A stretch of DNA of 64,000 nt from Chromatiales bacterium (GTDB lineage Bacteria > Pseudomonadota > Gammaproteobacteria > UBA6429). Shown one piece after another: positions 10,075-18,210 of this stretch (the first letter of the stretch is position 1; each line of letters opens with the position of its first letter). Where the stretch lies: assembly GCA_027076405.1 (NCBI GenBank), contig JALTJN010000177.1:1-64000 (forward strand), given 5' to 3'. The notes under the pieces were generated by a model, which saw only the letters and a list, made by a program, of their open reading frames with translations, was not told the DNA's origin and did not search any database. A program made the translations under genes and the position numbers.

Positions 10075-10101
10075 ATAGCACTCTTACACCGCGAGTGCTA
10101 A
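10075..10101 (-). promoter_or_regulatory. CIRCE operator of the hrcA operon
   Basis: ATAGCACTC-N9-GAGTGCTAA. The right half matches the CIRCE half-site 9 of 9, the left half 8 of 9 (consensus TTAGCACTC-N9-GAGTGCTAA). It lies 54 nt upstream of the GTG start of hrcA on the minus strand, and HrcA itself is encoded here. A TTGGAA element upstream on the minus strand could be a -35, but the -10 is AT-rich and unclear. Confidence 0.95.
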
Positions 10102-10247
10102 TAAAAAATGACTAATTTTTCATTTTCCAAGTGCACTTAAAATATGAAGACATAAAATTGTTGAAGATTAGCTAATTGAGGTCGACCTGTGCTAATTTAT
10201 CGATACATTTCACAGCTTAAATTATTCATACAACGTAAAATAAATTT

Positions 10248-11135
10248 ATGACAAATCATAAAAACAGCTTCACTACGATTGGCCTCATTGGGAAATTTGC
10301 TGATACCAGCGTCGCATCGACACTATTAGCCCTGTCTCGCATATTAACTGAACGAGGTTGCACTGTTTACCTCGACCGGGAAACATCCCGGAATATGGGG
10401 GAGCATGATTTAGAAATCATTACCCGGCATGAAATAGGAAAGCGCTGTGATCTTGCCGTCACTGTTGGTGGTGACGGGACTTTACTCGATGCCGCCCGGG
10501 GACTGGTTAATTTTGAAGTTCCTATTCTGGGAATTAACTTAGGTCGCTTAGGTTTTCTTGTTGATATTTCACCCAATGAAATGTCTGAACGTATACATGA
10601 AATACTCGATGGTGAGTTTGAAGAAGAACATCGCATCTTACTAAATACAACCATTGAGCACGGGGACAATCCGACCAGTGAGAGTGATGCGTTTAATGAT
10701 GTGGTGATACACAAGTGGGAAGTAGCGCGCATGATAGAAACGGAAACCTATATTAATGGTAAGTTTCTCAATAGCATGCGTTCAGACGGATTAATTATTT
10801 CCACGCCAACCGGCTCAACTGCCTATGCCCTCTCGGGTGGTGGTCCGATTCTGGAACCGGATATGGATGCTATGGTACTTGTGCCTATCTGTCCTCACAC
10901 CATGAGTTATCGACCAATTGTTATCGGCGGCGACAGTGTTATTGAAATTATTGTTAAAGAAAACCAAAACTCGCATGCACAGGTAACCTGTGACGGACAA
11001 ATTAATCTGGGTGTGGTTTCAGGTGACAAGATCACCATTAAGAAAAAAGAAAAAGTCGTTAAATTAATTCACCCAAGACAGCACAACCACTACGAAATAC
11101 TACGAGCTAAACTCCACTGGGGTGAACATTTTTAA
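10248..11135 (+). CDS. nadK: NAD kinase
   Basis: Phosphorylates NAD to NADP. 295 aa, the usual size. The diagnostic motifs are GGDGTLLDAARG (catalytic Asp of the GGDG motif), NLGRLGFLVD, FNDVVIHK and STPTGSTAYALSGGGPI. It is divergent from hrcA, and the 146-227 bp between them must carry both promoters. The next gene on the same strand is recN, as in E. coli (grpE-nadK-recN). Confidence 0.98.
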   Translation: MTNHKNSFTTIGLIGKFADTSVASTLLALSRILTERGCTVYLDRETSRNMGEHDLEIITRHEIGKRCDLAVTVGGDGTLLDAARGLVNFEVPILGINLGRLGFLVDISPNEMSERIHEILDGEFEEEHRILLNTTIEHGDNPTSESDAFNDVVIHKWEVARMIETETYINGKFLNSMRSDGLIISTPTGSTAYALSGGGPILEPDMDAMVLVPICPHTMSYRPIVIGGDSVIEIIVKENQNSHAQVTCDGQINLGVVSGDKITIKKKEKVVKLIHPRQHNHYEILRAKLHWGEHF

Positions 11136-11154
11136 ATAAAAATCTAAAAATATC

Positions 11155-11230
11155 AGCACAGAGGTCTCGGAGATACACAGTGGAAAAGATTAAGTAAATC
11201 CTCTGTGAACCTCCGTGTTCTCTGTGGTTA
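11155..11230. repeat. Inverted repeat between nadK and recN (ACCACAGAGG family)
   Basis: The left arm about 11155-11180 (GCACAGAGGTCTCGGAGATA, then CACAG) pairs imperfectly with the right arm about 11201-11230 (CTCTGTGAACCTCCGTGTTC, then TCTGTGGT). About 20 bp separates them. Same family as 1399-1507. It lies 45 bp before the recN start. Confidence 0.75.
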
Positions 11231-11275
11231 AAGATTTGTTCTTTATACCCATTAAATGATTATAATAACCACATT

Positions 11276-12952
11276 ATGCTAACTCATATTCACATTTGGA
11301 ATTTTGCGATTGTCGAGGCTCTCGATATCGAGCTTGAATCCGGGCTGTCCGTTCTTACCGGCGAAACCGGTGCAGGTAAATCTATTTTACTCGATGCCCT
11401 GGGTTTGGCTCTGGGTGATCGGGCAGACAGCACGGTTATTCGTCATGGTGAAAGTCGAGCTGAAATAAGTGTGACTTTTGATACAAGCAAAGCAAAAAAT
11501 GCAGAGCTCTGGTTAAAGGAACATGAACTCGATAGCGAACATGAATGTATTATTCGCCGTACGGTAAATGAAAAAGGTCCCTCTAAAGCTTTTATTAATG
11601 GCAAGCCTGCTACTGTACAACAACTTCGTGAACTGGCAGAGATGCTGGTTGACTTACATGGTCAGCACGAACACCAATCTTTAATGAAACTCGAAGTACA
11701 GCAACAATTACTCGACGATTACGCCAACCATTCCGATCTGGTAAAGAAAGTGAGCACCTCATTTAAAGAATGGAATAAACTCAATAACGAATTTAAAAAA
11801 CTCAGTGCCGCTAAAAATGAGCAAGACCACCGCCTCGACCTGCTGAAATATCAGGTGAATGAGCTGGAAGCCCTTAATCTGCAAAAAGATGAATCAAAAA
11901 ATTTAGATATTGAATATAAACGCTTATCAAATGCCAGTCAGTTATTACAAACAGCCGAACAAACATTACATGCGTTAGATGAAAATGATAAAGGTTCAGT
12001 CTCTCAACAGCTAAGTCATTTCACTTTAGAATTACAACAGCTGGGTAAAACCGATAATAAATTAAATGATATCGCCAGCTTACTCTATAACGCACAAATT
12101 CAGATAAATGAAGCTAGTAGTGAACTACATCAATACATTGATAGTCTGGAACTTGATCCGCAACGTTTAAGTTATCTGGATGAACGTATTAGTACGGTTC
12201 ATAACCTTGCACGTAAACATCAGGTTAACCCGGATGAACTTCCTGACTTATTCGAAAAGCTGCAAAAAGAACTAGACTCAATTGAAAATGCCGATGTTCA
12301 TTTAGAAACACTACAGCAGGACATTGCAACGACTGCCGAGCATTACCGGCAAGCCGCCAGCACTTTAAGTAAAAGCCGTCTCAAAGCTGCCAAAATATTG
12401 TCCACTAAAGTCAGTGAAAACATGCAAGAACTGGGAATGGAAGGCGGTACTTTTGAAGTTGCGTTAAATTCTTATGCAGAAGGTGCTTTCCATGCCAATG
12501 GCAATGAGCAAGTTGAATTTCTGGTGAGTGCAAATCCCGGCTCACCGGCAAAATCACTTAGTAAAGTTGCTTCCGGTGGTGAAATTTCCCGAATTAGTCT
12601 GGCCATTCAGGTCATTGCAGCCGAGTCCACCCGTATACCGACTCTTATTTTTGATGAAGTCGATGTGGGAATTGGTGGTCGTGTTGCAGAAATTGTTGGC
12701 CTTAAACTAAAAGAGCTGGCTGCCCACCGTCAGGTTATTTGTGTTACCCATCTTGCACAGGTTGCCGCCCTGGGTGAGCACCATTTACAAGTCAGTAAAC
12801 AATCTGATGCTGCAACCACTATCAGTCAAATTAATTATTTAGATAAGCCTTTACGGGTTAAAGAGTTAGCGCGCATGATGGGGGGAATTGAAATTACCGA
12901 TCAAACCTTATCTCATGCAGAAGAAATGCTAGCTCGTATCGGTAACGGTTAA
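11276..12952 (+). CDS. recN: DNA repair protein RecN
   Basis: SMC-like ATPase of double-strand break repair. 558 aa. Walker A is GETGAGKSILLDALGLALG near residues 29-47. A long coiled-coil middle runs about 160-370. The ABC signature is SKVASGGEISRISLA near 440, and Walker B is LIFDEVDVGIGG. The start ATG at 11276 gives MLTHIHIWNFAIVEALDIEL, the standard RecN N-terminus. I looked for a LexA box (CTGT-N8-ACAG) just upstream and found no convincing one. It converges on fur with only 3 bp between stop codons. Confidence 0.98.
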   Translation: MLTHIHIWNFAIVEALDIELESGLSVLTGETGAGKSILLDALGLALGDRADSTVIRHGESRAEISVTFDTSKAKNAELWLKEHELDSEHECIIRRTVNEKGPSKAFINGKPATVQQLRELAEMLVDLHGQHEHQSLMKLEVQQQLLDDYANHSDLVKKVSTSFKEWNKLNNEFKKLSAAKNEQDHRLDLLKYQVNELEALNLQKDESKNLDIEYKRLSNASQLLQTAEQTLHALDENDKGSVSQQLSHFTLELQQLGKTDNKLNDIASLLYNAQIQINEASSELHQYIDSLELDPQRLSYLDERISTVHNLARKHQVNPDELPDLFEKLQKELDSIENADVHLETLQQDIATTAEHYRQAASTLSKSRLKAAKILSTKVSENMQELGMEGGTFEVALNSYAEGAFHANGNEQVEFLVSANPGSPAKSLSKVASGGEISRISLAIQVIAAESTRIPTLIFDEVDVGIGGRVAEIVGLKLKELAAHRQVICVTHLAQVAALGEHHLQVSKQSDAATTISQINYLDKPLRVKELARMMGGIEITDQTLSHAEEMLARIGNG

Positions 12953-12955
12953 TCG

Positions 12956-13372
12956 TTAAGCTTTATTCTGGCAGTCGCCACATACACCATAGATATAAAG
13001 AGAATGATCCGTCATGGCATAGCCTTTTTCTTTAGCTATCACTTTTTGACGTTCTTCAATCGTTTCATCAACAAACTCATCAACTTTACCGCATTTCACA
13101 CAAAGAATATGATCATGATGCTTGCCCTGCTCCATTTCAAAAACAGACTGCCCACCCTCAAAGTGATGACGCACCACAAGTCCGGCTGCTTCAAACTGGG
13201 TTAACACGCGATAAACTGTGGCTAAACCCACTTCTTCACCACTCTCAAGCAGAGCCTTGTACACATCTTCGGCGCTCATGTGACGAACTTTGCTGCTTTC
13301 CAGAAATTCCAGAATTTTTAATCTTGGTAACGTGGCTTTTAAACCTGCACGTTTTAATTCATTACTGTCCAT
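12956..13372 (-). CDS. fur: Ferric uptake regulator Fur
   Basis: Iron-responsive repressor. From ATG 13372 the protein is 138 aa and starts MDSNELKRAGLKATLPRLKI, which fits the family. An in-frame upstream ATG at 13384 or 13393 would add 4-7 residues. The winged helix is followed by LATVYRVLTQFEAAGLVVRHHFEGG. The metal sites are visible as HHDHILCVKCGKVDEF and the C-terminal CGDCQNKA. It is divergent from bamE with 68 bp between, and a Fur-box-like palindrome overlaps the bamE start, suggesting autoregulation. Confidence 0.96.
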   Translation of the reverse strand: MDSNELKRAGLKATLPRLKILEFLESSKVRHMSAEDVYKALLESGEEVGLATVYRVLTQFEAAGLVVRHHFEGGQSVFEMEQGKHHDHILCVKCGKVDEFVDETIEERQKVIAKEKGYAMTDHSLYIYGVCGDCQNKA

Positions 13373-13439
13373 GATTCCTCGCATAATGGGCATACAATAG
13401 GGTATGATTCGGTTTTTAATCCTCGCATATTGGAACGAA

Positions 13440-13458
13440 AATGAGAAGAGTTCTCATT
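13440..13458. promoter_or_regulatory. Candidate Fur box overlapping the bamE start
   Basis: AATGAGAA-GAG-TTCTCATT is a perfect 8-3-8 palindrome. Against the Fur 7-1-7 pattern extended by AA/TT (AATGATAAT-N-ATTATCATT) it matches 14 of 18 positions. It sits 68 bp upstream of the fur start and covers the first codons of bamE, so it could control either promoter. Confidence 0.5.
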
Positions 13459-13767
13459 CTTATTATTAGCCTGTTTTTTAGCCAGTTTATGGTGAGTTGC
13501 GCCTATAAGCCTGATATCCAACAGGGAAATACCTTTGACGATAAACAGCTTTCTCAACTCAAGGTAGGGATGACTCAGCAACAAGTACTTTTTGTTATGG
13601 GCTCACCATTACTTAAAGATCCCTTTCATAAAAACCGTTGGGATTATCTATATACCTTTGCTAAAAATCAGAAACAAACGACCCGGCGATTGCTGACGTT
13701 ATATTTTAAAAATAACGTATTATCGAAGATTGATGATAGTAAGATAAAAACCATCACATTGAAGTAA
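13441..13767 (+). CDS. bamE: Outer membrane assembly lipoprotein BamE (SmpA)
   Basis: Lipoprotein of the BAM complex that inserts beta-barrel proteins in the outer membrane. 108 aa. The signal peptide MRRVLILIISLFFSQFMVSC has a lipobox ending at Cys20 (MVSC). The SmpA/OmlA fold follows with KVGMTQQQVLFVMGSP and WDYLYTF. Length and gene order (recN-bamE-rnfH) match the family. It is divergent from fur and convergent with rnfH. The 71 bp after the stop contain CGGGCT/AGCCCG arms without a U-tract. Confidence 0.95.
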   Translation: MRRVLILIISLFFSQFMVSCAYKPDIQQGNTFDDKQLSQLKVGMTQQQVLFVMGSPLLKDPFHKNRWDYLYTFAKNQKQTTRRLLTLYFKNNVLSKIDDSKIKTITLK

Positions 13768-13838
13768 TTTAGAGTAAAGAACGACCGGGCTCTCGCTTGA
13801 TGAGACAAGAAAAGATTAATAGCCCGCCTAATTAAGGA

Positions 13839-14138
13839 TTATTTCTTTCTGGATTTTTTTTCTGCTCGCTTGCGTCGAGATTCTTTTGGATCGGCAATCA
13901 AAGGACGATAAATTTCTACACGATCTTTATCTCGCAAGACTTGATCTGCTTTAGCCACTTTTCCAAAAATACCTAATTTATTTTTTGTCAGGTCGATATC
14001 ATCAAATTTTTCTAAAATCCCTGAAAGCTTAACCGCTTGCTCAACTGTTGTGCCCTCATCGACATCTAAAGCAATTAACACCTGCTCTTCAGGTAATGCA
14101 TAAGCCACTTCAATATAATATTTTTCTGTATTAGCCAT
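13839..14138 (-). CDS. rnfH: RnfH family ubiquitin-like protein
   Basis: Small beta-grasp protein of the RnfH/YfjF family, 99 aa from ATG 14138 ([20 protein letters not shown]). The family signatures [10 protein letters not shown] and [41 protein letters not shown] are present (here split by description, not sequence). The function is poorly defined, and the name comes from an association with Rnf genes in Rhodobacter. The start overlaps the ratA stop by 8 nt (ATGGCTAA), indicating coupled translation. An ATG at 14168 would add 10 residues reading through ratA and is less likely. The C-terminus is strongly basic. Confidence 0.88.
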   Translation of the reverse strand: MANTEKYYIEVAYALPEEQVLIALDVDEGTTVEQAVKLSGILEKFDDIDLTKNKLGIFGKVAKADQVLRDKDRVEIYRPLIADPKESRRKRAEKKSRKK

Positions 14139-14562
14139 AAACTGTATCTGCTCGTTTAATAAATGCATCGACCAAGCTATTTGCTATTTTACTGAATATT
14201 GGCCCTAAAGTAAGACTAATAATTTTACTGGAAAATTCAAACTCTAGATTTAACGAAACCTTGCAAGCGTTATCACCTAAAGGTTCAAATAACCAGACAC
14301 CATCAAGATTTTTAAAAGGACCGTTCAGCAGATGCATTTGAATTTTGTTAAAAGCCGTGTTTTTATTTTGCGTGGTAAATTCTTTATTTAAGCCACTATG
14401 TGAAATAAACAAACTGGCTTCAACATTATTTTCATCTCTGAAGATTTCAGTTGCTTTACCACACCATGGTAAAAACTCGGGATAGGCTTCTATATTATCG
14501 ACGAGCTTAAACATTTGTTCGGGTGAATAATGAACCAGAGCCGTCTTACTAATTGTTGTCAT
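14131..14562 (-). CDS. ratA: Type II toxin-antitoxin RatA family protein (START/COQ10-like)
   Basis: Polyketide-cyclase/START-like domain protein, 143 aa from ATG 14562 ([20 protein letters not shown]). The diagnostic N-terminal block [19 protein letters not shown] is present. In E. coli RatA is reported to inhibit 70S ribosome association, and mitochondrial homologues (COQ10) bind ubiquinone. The true role is debated. The ATG at 14592 would overlap the upstream transporter and add ten residues unlike the family. It forms the pair ratA-rnfH with an 8-nt overlap, as in other gammaproteobacteria. Confidence 0.92.
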   Translation of the reverse strand: MTTISKTALVHYSPEQMFKLVDNIEAYPEFLPWCGKATEIFRDENNVEASLFISHSGLNKEFTTQNKNTAFNKIQMHLLNGPFKNLDGVWLFEPLGDNACKVSLNLEFEFSSKIISLTLGPIFSKIANSLVDAFIKRADTVYG

Positions 14563-14578
14563 AATATCTACTTTAAAA

Positions 14579-16021
14579 TCAAAAAATTCCAACCATATTC
14601 AAAAACACCATTGCCACTAAAAGTGGACTCACATAGCGTATCATGACATGCCAAACAGGATAAATATAACGGTTGTGAAAAGAAAACTCTCGTTCAGTTG
14701 AATCCTGCTCCATCACCCAGCCCGCAAAAATAGCAATAAATAATCCTCCAAGAGGCAACATAATACTGGCGGTAACAAAATCGATAATCTGGAAAAGGCT
14801 GTAACTTAAAATACCTGATTTAGGATCAATATCAGAAAATACTGTCTGAGCAATATCGCCCAGTGTTGTTCCTGTTATGGAAAAAATAGTTGCCAAACCA
14901 ATAAACCAGACTATCACTCCAGTCCAGACACAGGCTTTAATACGTCGCAAACCTTTGCTTTCAATTAACCATGCTATAGTCGGTTCAATTAATGATATTG
15001 CAGAACTTAAAGCTGCAAAAAATAGTAAAGTAAAAAAGAGTGTTCCGATCAGTGCTCCACCTGCCATATTACCAAAAGCAATCGGTAGTGTTTCAAAAAT
15101 TAAACCGGGGCCAATTGCCGGGTTTAAATCATTAACAAAAACAAGCGGGAAAATAGCTAACCCTGCAAGTAAAGCAACCACGGTATCAAGACTAACAATA
15201 ATTAACGCCATTTGTCCGATGGACACATGCCGGTTTAAATATGAGCCATACATCATAATCGCCCCCATACCTAAACTCAAAGTAAAAAAGGCATGACCAA
15301 GTGCAACCATCATCGGTTTCCAGGTGAATATTTTTTCACCTTCGGCATCCATTAAGTATTGGCCTAACTCATTTCGCGCATAAAAAAACTTATCGGCATC
15401 GGGGGTAAACATAAAATCAATAGCTTGTTCAAAACCACCGGTATTCATTGCGTATAAAACTAAAAATATCAGAATAATAAAAAGCGCCGGCATTAAAAAA
15501 GTGACCGTTTTTTCAATGCCCCCTCTTACACCTTTAGCCACCGCCAAAACGGTTAAACTCATAAAAATGGTATGCCAGGCGAGTAATTTTTCCGGTTCTG
15601 AGGTTAGCGAGTTCAATATACTTTTTATGCCATCTGCAGTTTGGTGATTAAACATACCGGAACTTGCCCGAAAACTATAGGCCAAAACCTCGCCGGCTAT
15701 TACGCTGTAATAAGACAGGATCAAACATCCCGCCACCATGCCGCTCCAGCCTAATACTCGCCATGCAGGATTACTACCGGCTTCAAGAGACAATTGCGTC
15801 ATGGTATTAACCGGACTTTGTTTACCACGTCGGCCCAGTGCGATTTCTGCCAGCATAATCGGTAAACCAATTAAGGCAACAAAAATAAGGTAAGCAAATA
15901 TAAAAACTCCACCACCATATTCACCCGTGATGTAGGGAAATTTCCATATATTACCCAGCCCGACTGCTGAACCAACGGCGGCTAAGATAAAAGTAAATTT
16001 GCTTGACCATTCATGCTTCAT
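14579..16021 (-). CDS. Sodium-dependent transporter of the SNF/NSS family
   Basis: Inner-membrane Na+-coupled symporter, 480 aa, with about 11-12 hydrophobic segments. The N-terminal block FILAAVGSAVGLGNIWKFPY is the hallmark of the neurotransmitter:sodium symporter family (LeuT relatives), including the unwound TM1 Na+/substrate site. GGGVFIFAYL and SLGMGAIMMYGSYL also fit. The substrate is probably an amino acid but cannot be read from sequence. The start overlaps the stop of the AGCS transporter by 4 nt (ATGA), so the two form an operon that separates ratA from smpB. Confidence 0.93.
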   Translation of the reverse strand: MKHEWSSKFTFILAAVGSAVGLGNIWKFPYITGEYGGGVFIFAYLIFVALIGLPIMLAEIALGRRGKQSPVNTMTQLSLEAGSNPAWRVLGWSGMVAGCLILSYYSVIAGEVLAYSFRASSGMFNHQTADGIKSILNSLTSEPEKLLAWHTIFMSLTVLAVAKGVRGGIEKTVTFLMPALFIILIFLVLYAMNTGGFEQAIDFMFTPDADKFFYARNELGQYLMDAEGEKIFTWKPMMVALGHAFFTLSLGMGAIMMYGSYLNRHVSIGQMALIIVSLDTVVALLAGLAIFPLVFVNDLNPAIGPGLIFETLPIAFGNMAGGALIGTLFFTLLFFAALSSAISLIEPTIAWLIESKGLRRIKACVWTGVIVWFIGLATIFSITGTTLGDIAQTVFSDIDPKSGILSYSLFQIIDFVTASIMLPLGGLFIAIFAGWVMEQDSTEREFSFHNRYIYPVWHVMIRYVSPLLVAMVFLNMVGIF

Positions 16022-17565
16022 TGAACTTCTCTATCTAACTCACCACTTTTTAGTTTCGCTAAATATACAGTCAATGCTTCTTTTACCTTGCCATGTAATA
16101 TATATAAACCAATGAAGTTAGGAAGTGCCATACCAAGAATTAATAAATCGCTGAATTCAAGAATATTACTTGCACTAGTGACAGAGCCCACAACAACAAA
16201 AATAACAAAAATGATTCGATAAGCCATGGTTGAGCTTTCACCAAACAAAAATGTCCAGCAACGTTCTCCGTAATAGGACCATGAAATCATTGTGCTATAT
16301 GCAAACAAAACAACAGAAAGTGAGAGGATGATTGGGAACCAGGATATAGCTGAACCAAAAGCAACAGAAGTTAAACCGGCACCCGCCTTATTGGCGACTA
16401 ATTCGGCATGTTCCGGGCTGTTATAAACCCCCGTAACTATAATAACTAAAGCTGTCATAGTACAAATAACAATCGTGTCAATAAAGGGTTCCATTAACGC
16501 AACAATTCCCTGCCGTACCGGATACGCAACCTTAGCCGTGGCATGCGCAATGGCAGCCGAACCGATACCGGCTTCACTGGAGAATGCCGCGCGTTTAAAT
16601 CCTTGTACTAATACCCCGATTAGCCCCCCCATACCGGCGGCTGGAGTAAAGGCTTCGGTAATAATTTTTCCTACCGCATCCGGAATCAATGTTGCGTTGC
16701 TTAAAATGATCCAGAGACACGCCAGTACATAAATAGTCACCATGGCTGGAACAATCGCTTCTGCCGTGTGAGCAATTCGTCGAATACCACCAATAATAAC
16801 CACAGCAACAAGAGTGCCCATAACAACACCATAAATCCATGGCTGATCTGCAAGCAATGGAATTTGAATTTGAACTGCGGTTAAGGACTGACTGACCTGA
16901 AAGGCATTACCGGCACCAAGCGAACCACCGATTGTGAGTACAGAAAAAATAATCGCCAACACTTTGCCCGTTTGAGACCAGCCTTTGTCAGCCAAGCCCC
17001 GGGAAAGATACTCCATGGCCCCGCCCATAATATGGCCATCGGGCCTGACTTCTCGATACATTTGCGCCAGTGTAGCTTCGGTAAACTTTGAGGTCATACC
17101 GAAAAAACCGGCAATAATCATCCAAAATGTTGCACCGGGACCACCAATCATAATAGCAATGGCCACACCTGCGATATTTCCCAAGCCAACAGTCGCGGAT
17201 AATGCCGTGGTGAGAGCCTGAAACGAGGTTACCTCACCTTCAATTCCCGAAGTTGAATATTTACCTCGTAAAATATGATAAGCATGACGGAACATCCGCA
17301 GATTGATAAAACTCATTCTGACAGTCAAAAATACTGCACCAACAACAAGCCAGGCCACAATAAAGGGCAACTCAGAAGAACCCGGCATAACATCAAAGAA
17401 AAAAACGGTGGCTAAATAGCCATTTATTTCGCCAAATAAATCATTTAAAGCTAAAGCTGTTGACGTTGTAGCCGGATCTGCTGCTATGGCTAAATTACTG
17501 GAAATCATAAGCAACAAGGCTATGATCAATCTTTTTAGGTGAAAATTATTATTTTTGTTTTTCAC
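16018..17565 (-). CDS. Sodium:alanine/glycine symporter family (AGCS)
   Basis: Inner-membrane Na+:amino-acid symporter, 515 aa. The first 28 residues look like a cleavable or amphipathic leader (LIIALLLMISSNLAIAADP). About 10 further hydrophobic segments follow. Family motifs are ATVGLGNIAGVAIAIMIGGP, FWMIIAGFFGMTSKFTEATLAQ and FKRAAFSSEAGIGSAAIAHA. The substrate is likely alanine or glycine. First gene of the two-transporter operon. The 163 bp upstream separates it from the divergent smpB. Confidence 0.93.
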   Translation of the reverse strand: MKNKNNNFHLKRLIIALLLMISSNLAIAADPATTSTALALNDLFGEINGYLATVFFFDVMPGSSELPFIVAWLVVGAVFLTVRMSFINLRMFRHAYHILRGKYSTSGIEGEVTSFQALTTALSATVGLGNIAGVAIAIMIGGPGATFWMIIAGFFGMTSKFTEATLAQMYREVRPDGHIMGGAMEYLSRGLADKGWSQTGKVLAIIFSVLTIGGSLGAGNAFQVSQSLTAVQIQIPLLADQPWIYGVVMGTLVAVVIIGGIRRIAHTAEAIVPAMVTIYVLACLWIILSNATLIPDAVGKIITEAFTPAAGMGGLIGVLVQGFKRAAFSSEAGIGSAAIAHATAKVAYPVRQGIVALMEPFIDTIVICTMTALVIIVTGVYNSPEHAELVANKAGAGLTSVAFGSAISWFPIILSLSVVLFAYSTMISWSYYGERCWTFLFGESSTMAYRIIFVIFVVVGSVTSASNILEFSDLLILGMALPNFIGLYILHGKVKEALTVYLAKLKSGELDREVQ

Positions 17566-17728
17566 TTTAATTAATCCTTCTTATATTAATGGTCATTAAT
17601 AAACATTTTGACCACATCAGTTTTTGCTAAAATAGATTATTTTCATGACTAACTATACCTCACACGCCCTCATTCCGGCAGTGTTTTTAAACTGCCAGTC
17701 ATGCAAATTATCTGTATAATTCCGAAAT

Positions 17729-18208
17729 ATGGCTAAAGCAAAAAAAGACAAATCCTCCAATTCCAATACAATTGTGCTCAATAAAAAAGCACGACATGAT
17801 TTTACTCTGGGAGATCGCTTTGAAGCCGGCATTATGCTGCAAGGATGGGAAGTCAAAAGTCTGCGGGCCAAAAAAGTCCAGATTCGTGATAGTTATGTTT
17901 TTATAAAAAATGGCGAAGCATGGTTAAGCTCAACCGTTATCACTCCGCTTGAAACTGCATCTACTCATATACACCCGGAACCCCAACGGATTCGAAAGTT
18001 ATTACTCCACCGTGACGAAATTACCAAACTAGTCAGTGCAGTTGAACGAAAAGGCTACACATTAGTTGCGACGGCCATGTATTGGAAAAAAGGACGCGCT
18101 AAACTCGAAATAGCGCTGGCAAAAGGTAAAAAAGAGCATGACAAACGGGCATCAGAAAAGGATCGTGACTGGAAGCGCGAAAAAGCACGTGTACTTAAAT
18201 CATCTTAA
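17729..18208 (+). CDS. smpB: SsrA-binding protein SmpB
   Basis: Partner of tmRNA in trans-translation that rescues stalled ribosomes. 159 aa, usual size. It has an OB-fold core with NKKARHDFTLGDRFEAGIML, QGWEVKSLR, YVFIKNGEAWL and MYWKKGRAKLEIALAKGKK. The Lys-rich C-terminal tail KRASEKDRDWKREKARVLKS inserts in the mRNA channel. The ssrA gene lies 3.8 kb downstream on the same strand, but a three-gene operon on the opposite strand intervenes. Only 2 bp separate the smpB stop from the stop of the convergent kinase gene. Confidence 0.98.
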   Translation: MAKAKKDKSSNSNTIVLNKKARHDFTLGDRFEAGIMLQGWEVKSLRAKKVQIRDSYVFIKNGEAWLSSTVITPLETASTHIHPEPQRIRKLLLHRDEITKLVSAVERKGYTLVATAMYWKKGRAKLEIALAKGKKEHDKRASEKDRDWKREKARVLKSS

Positions 18209-18210
18209 TG

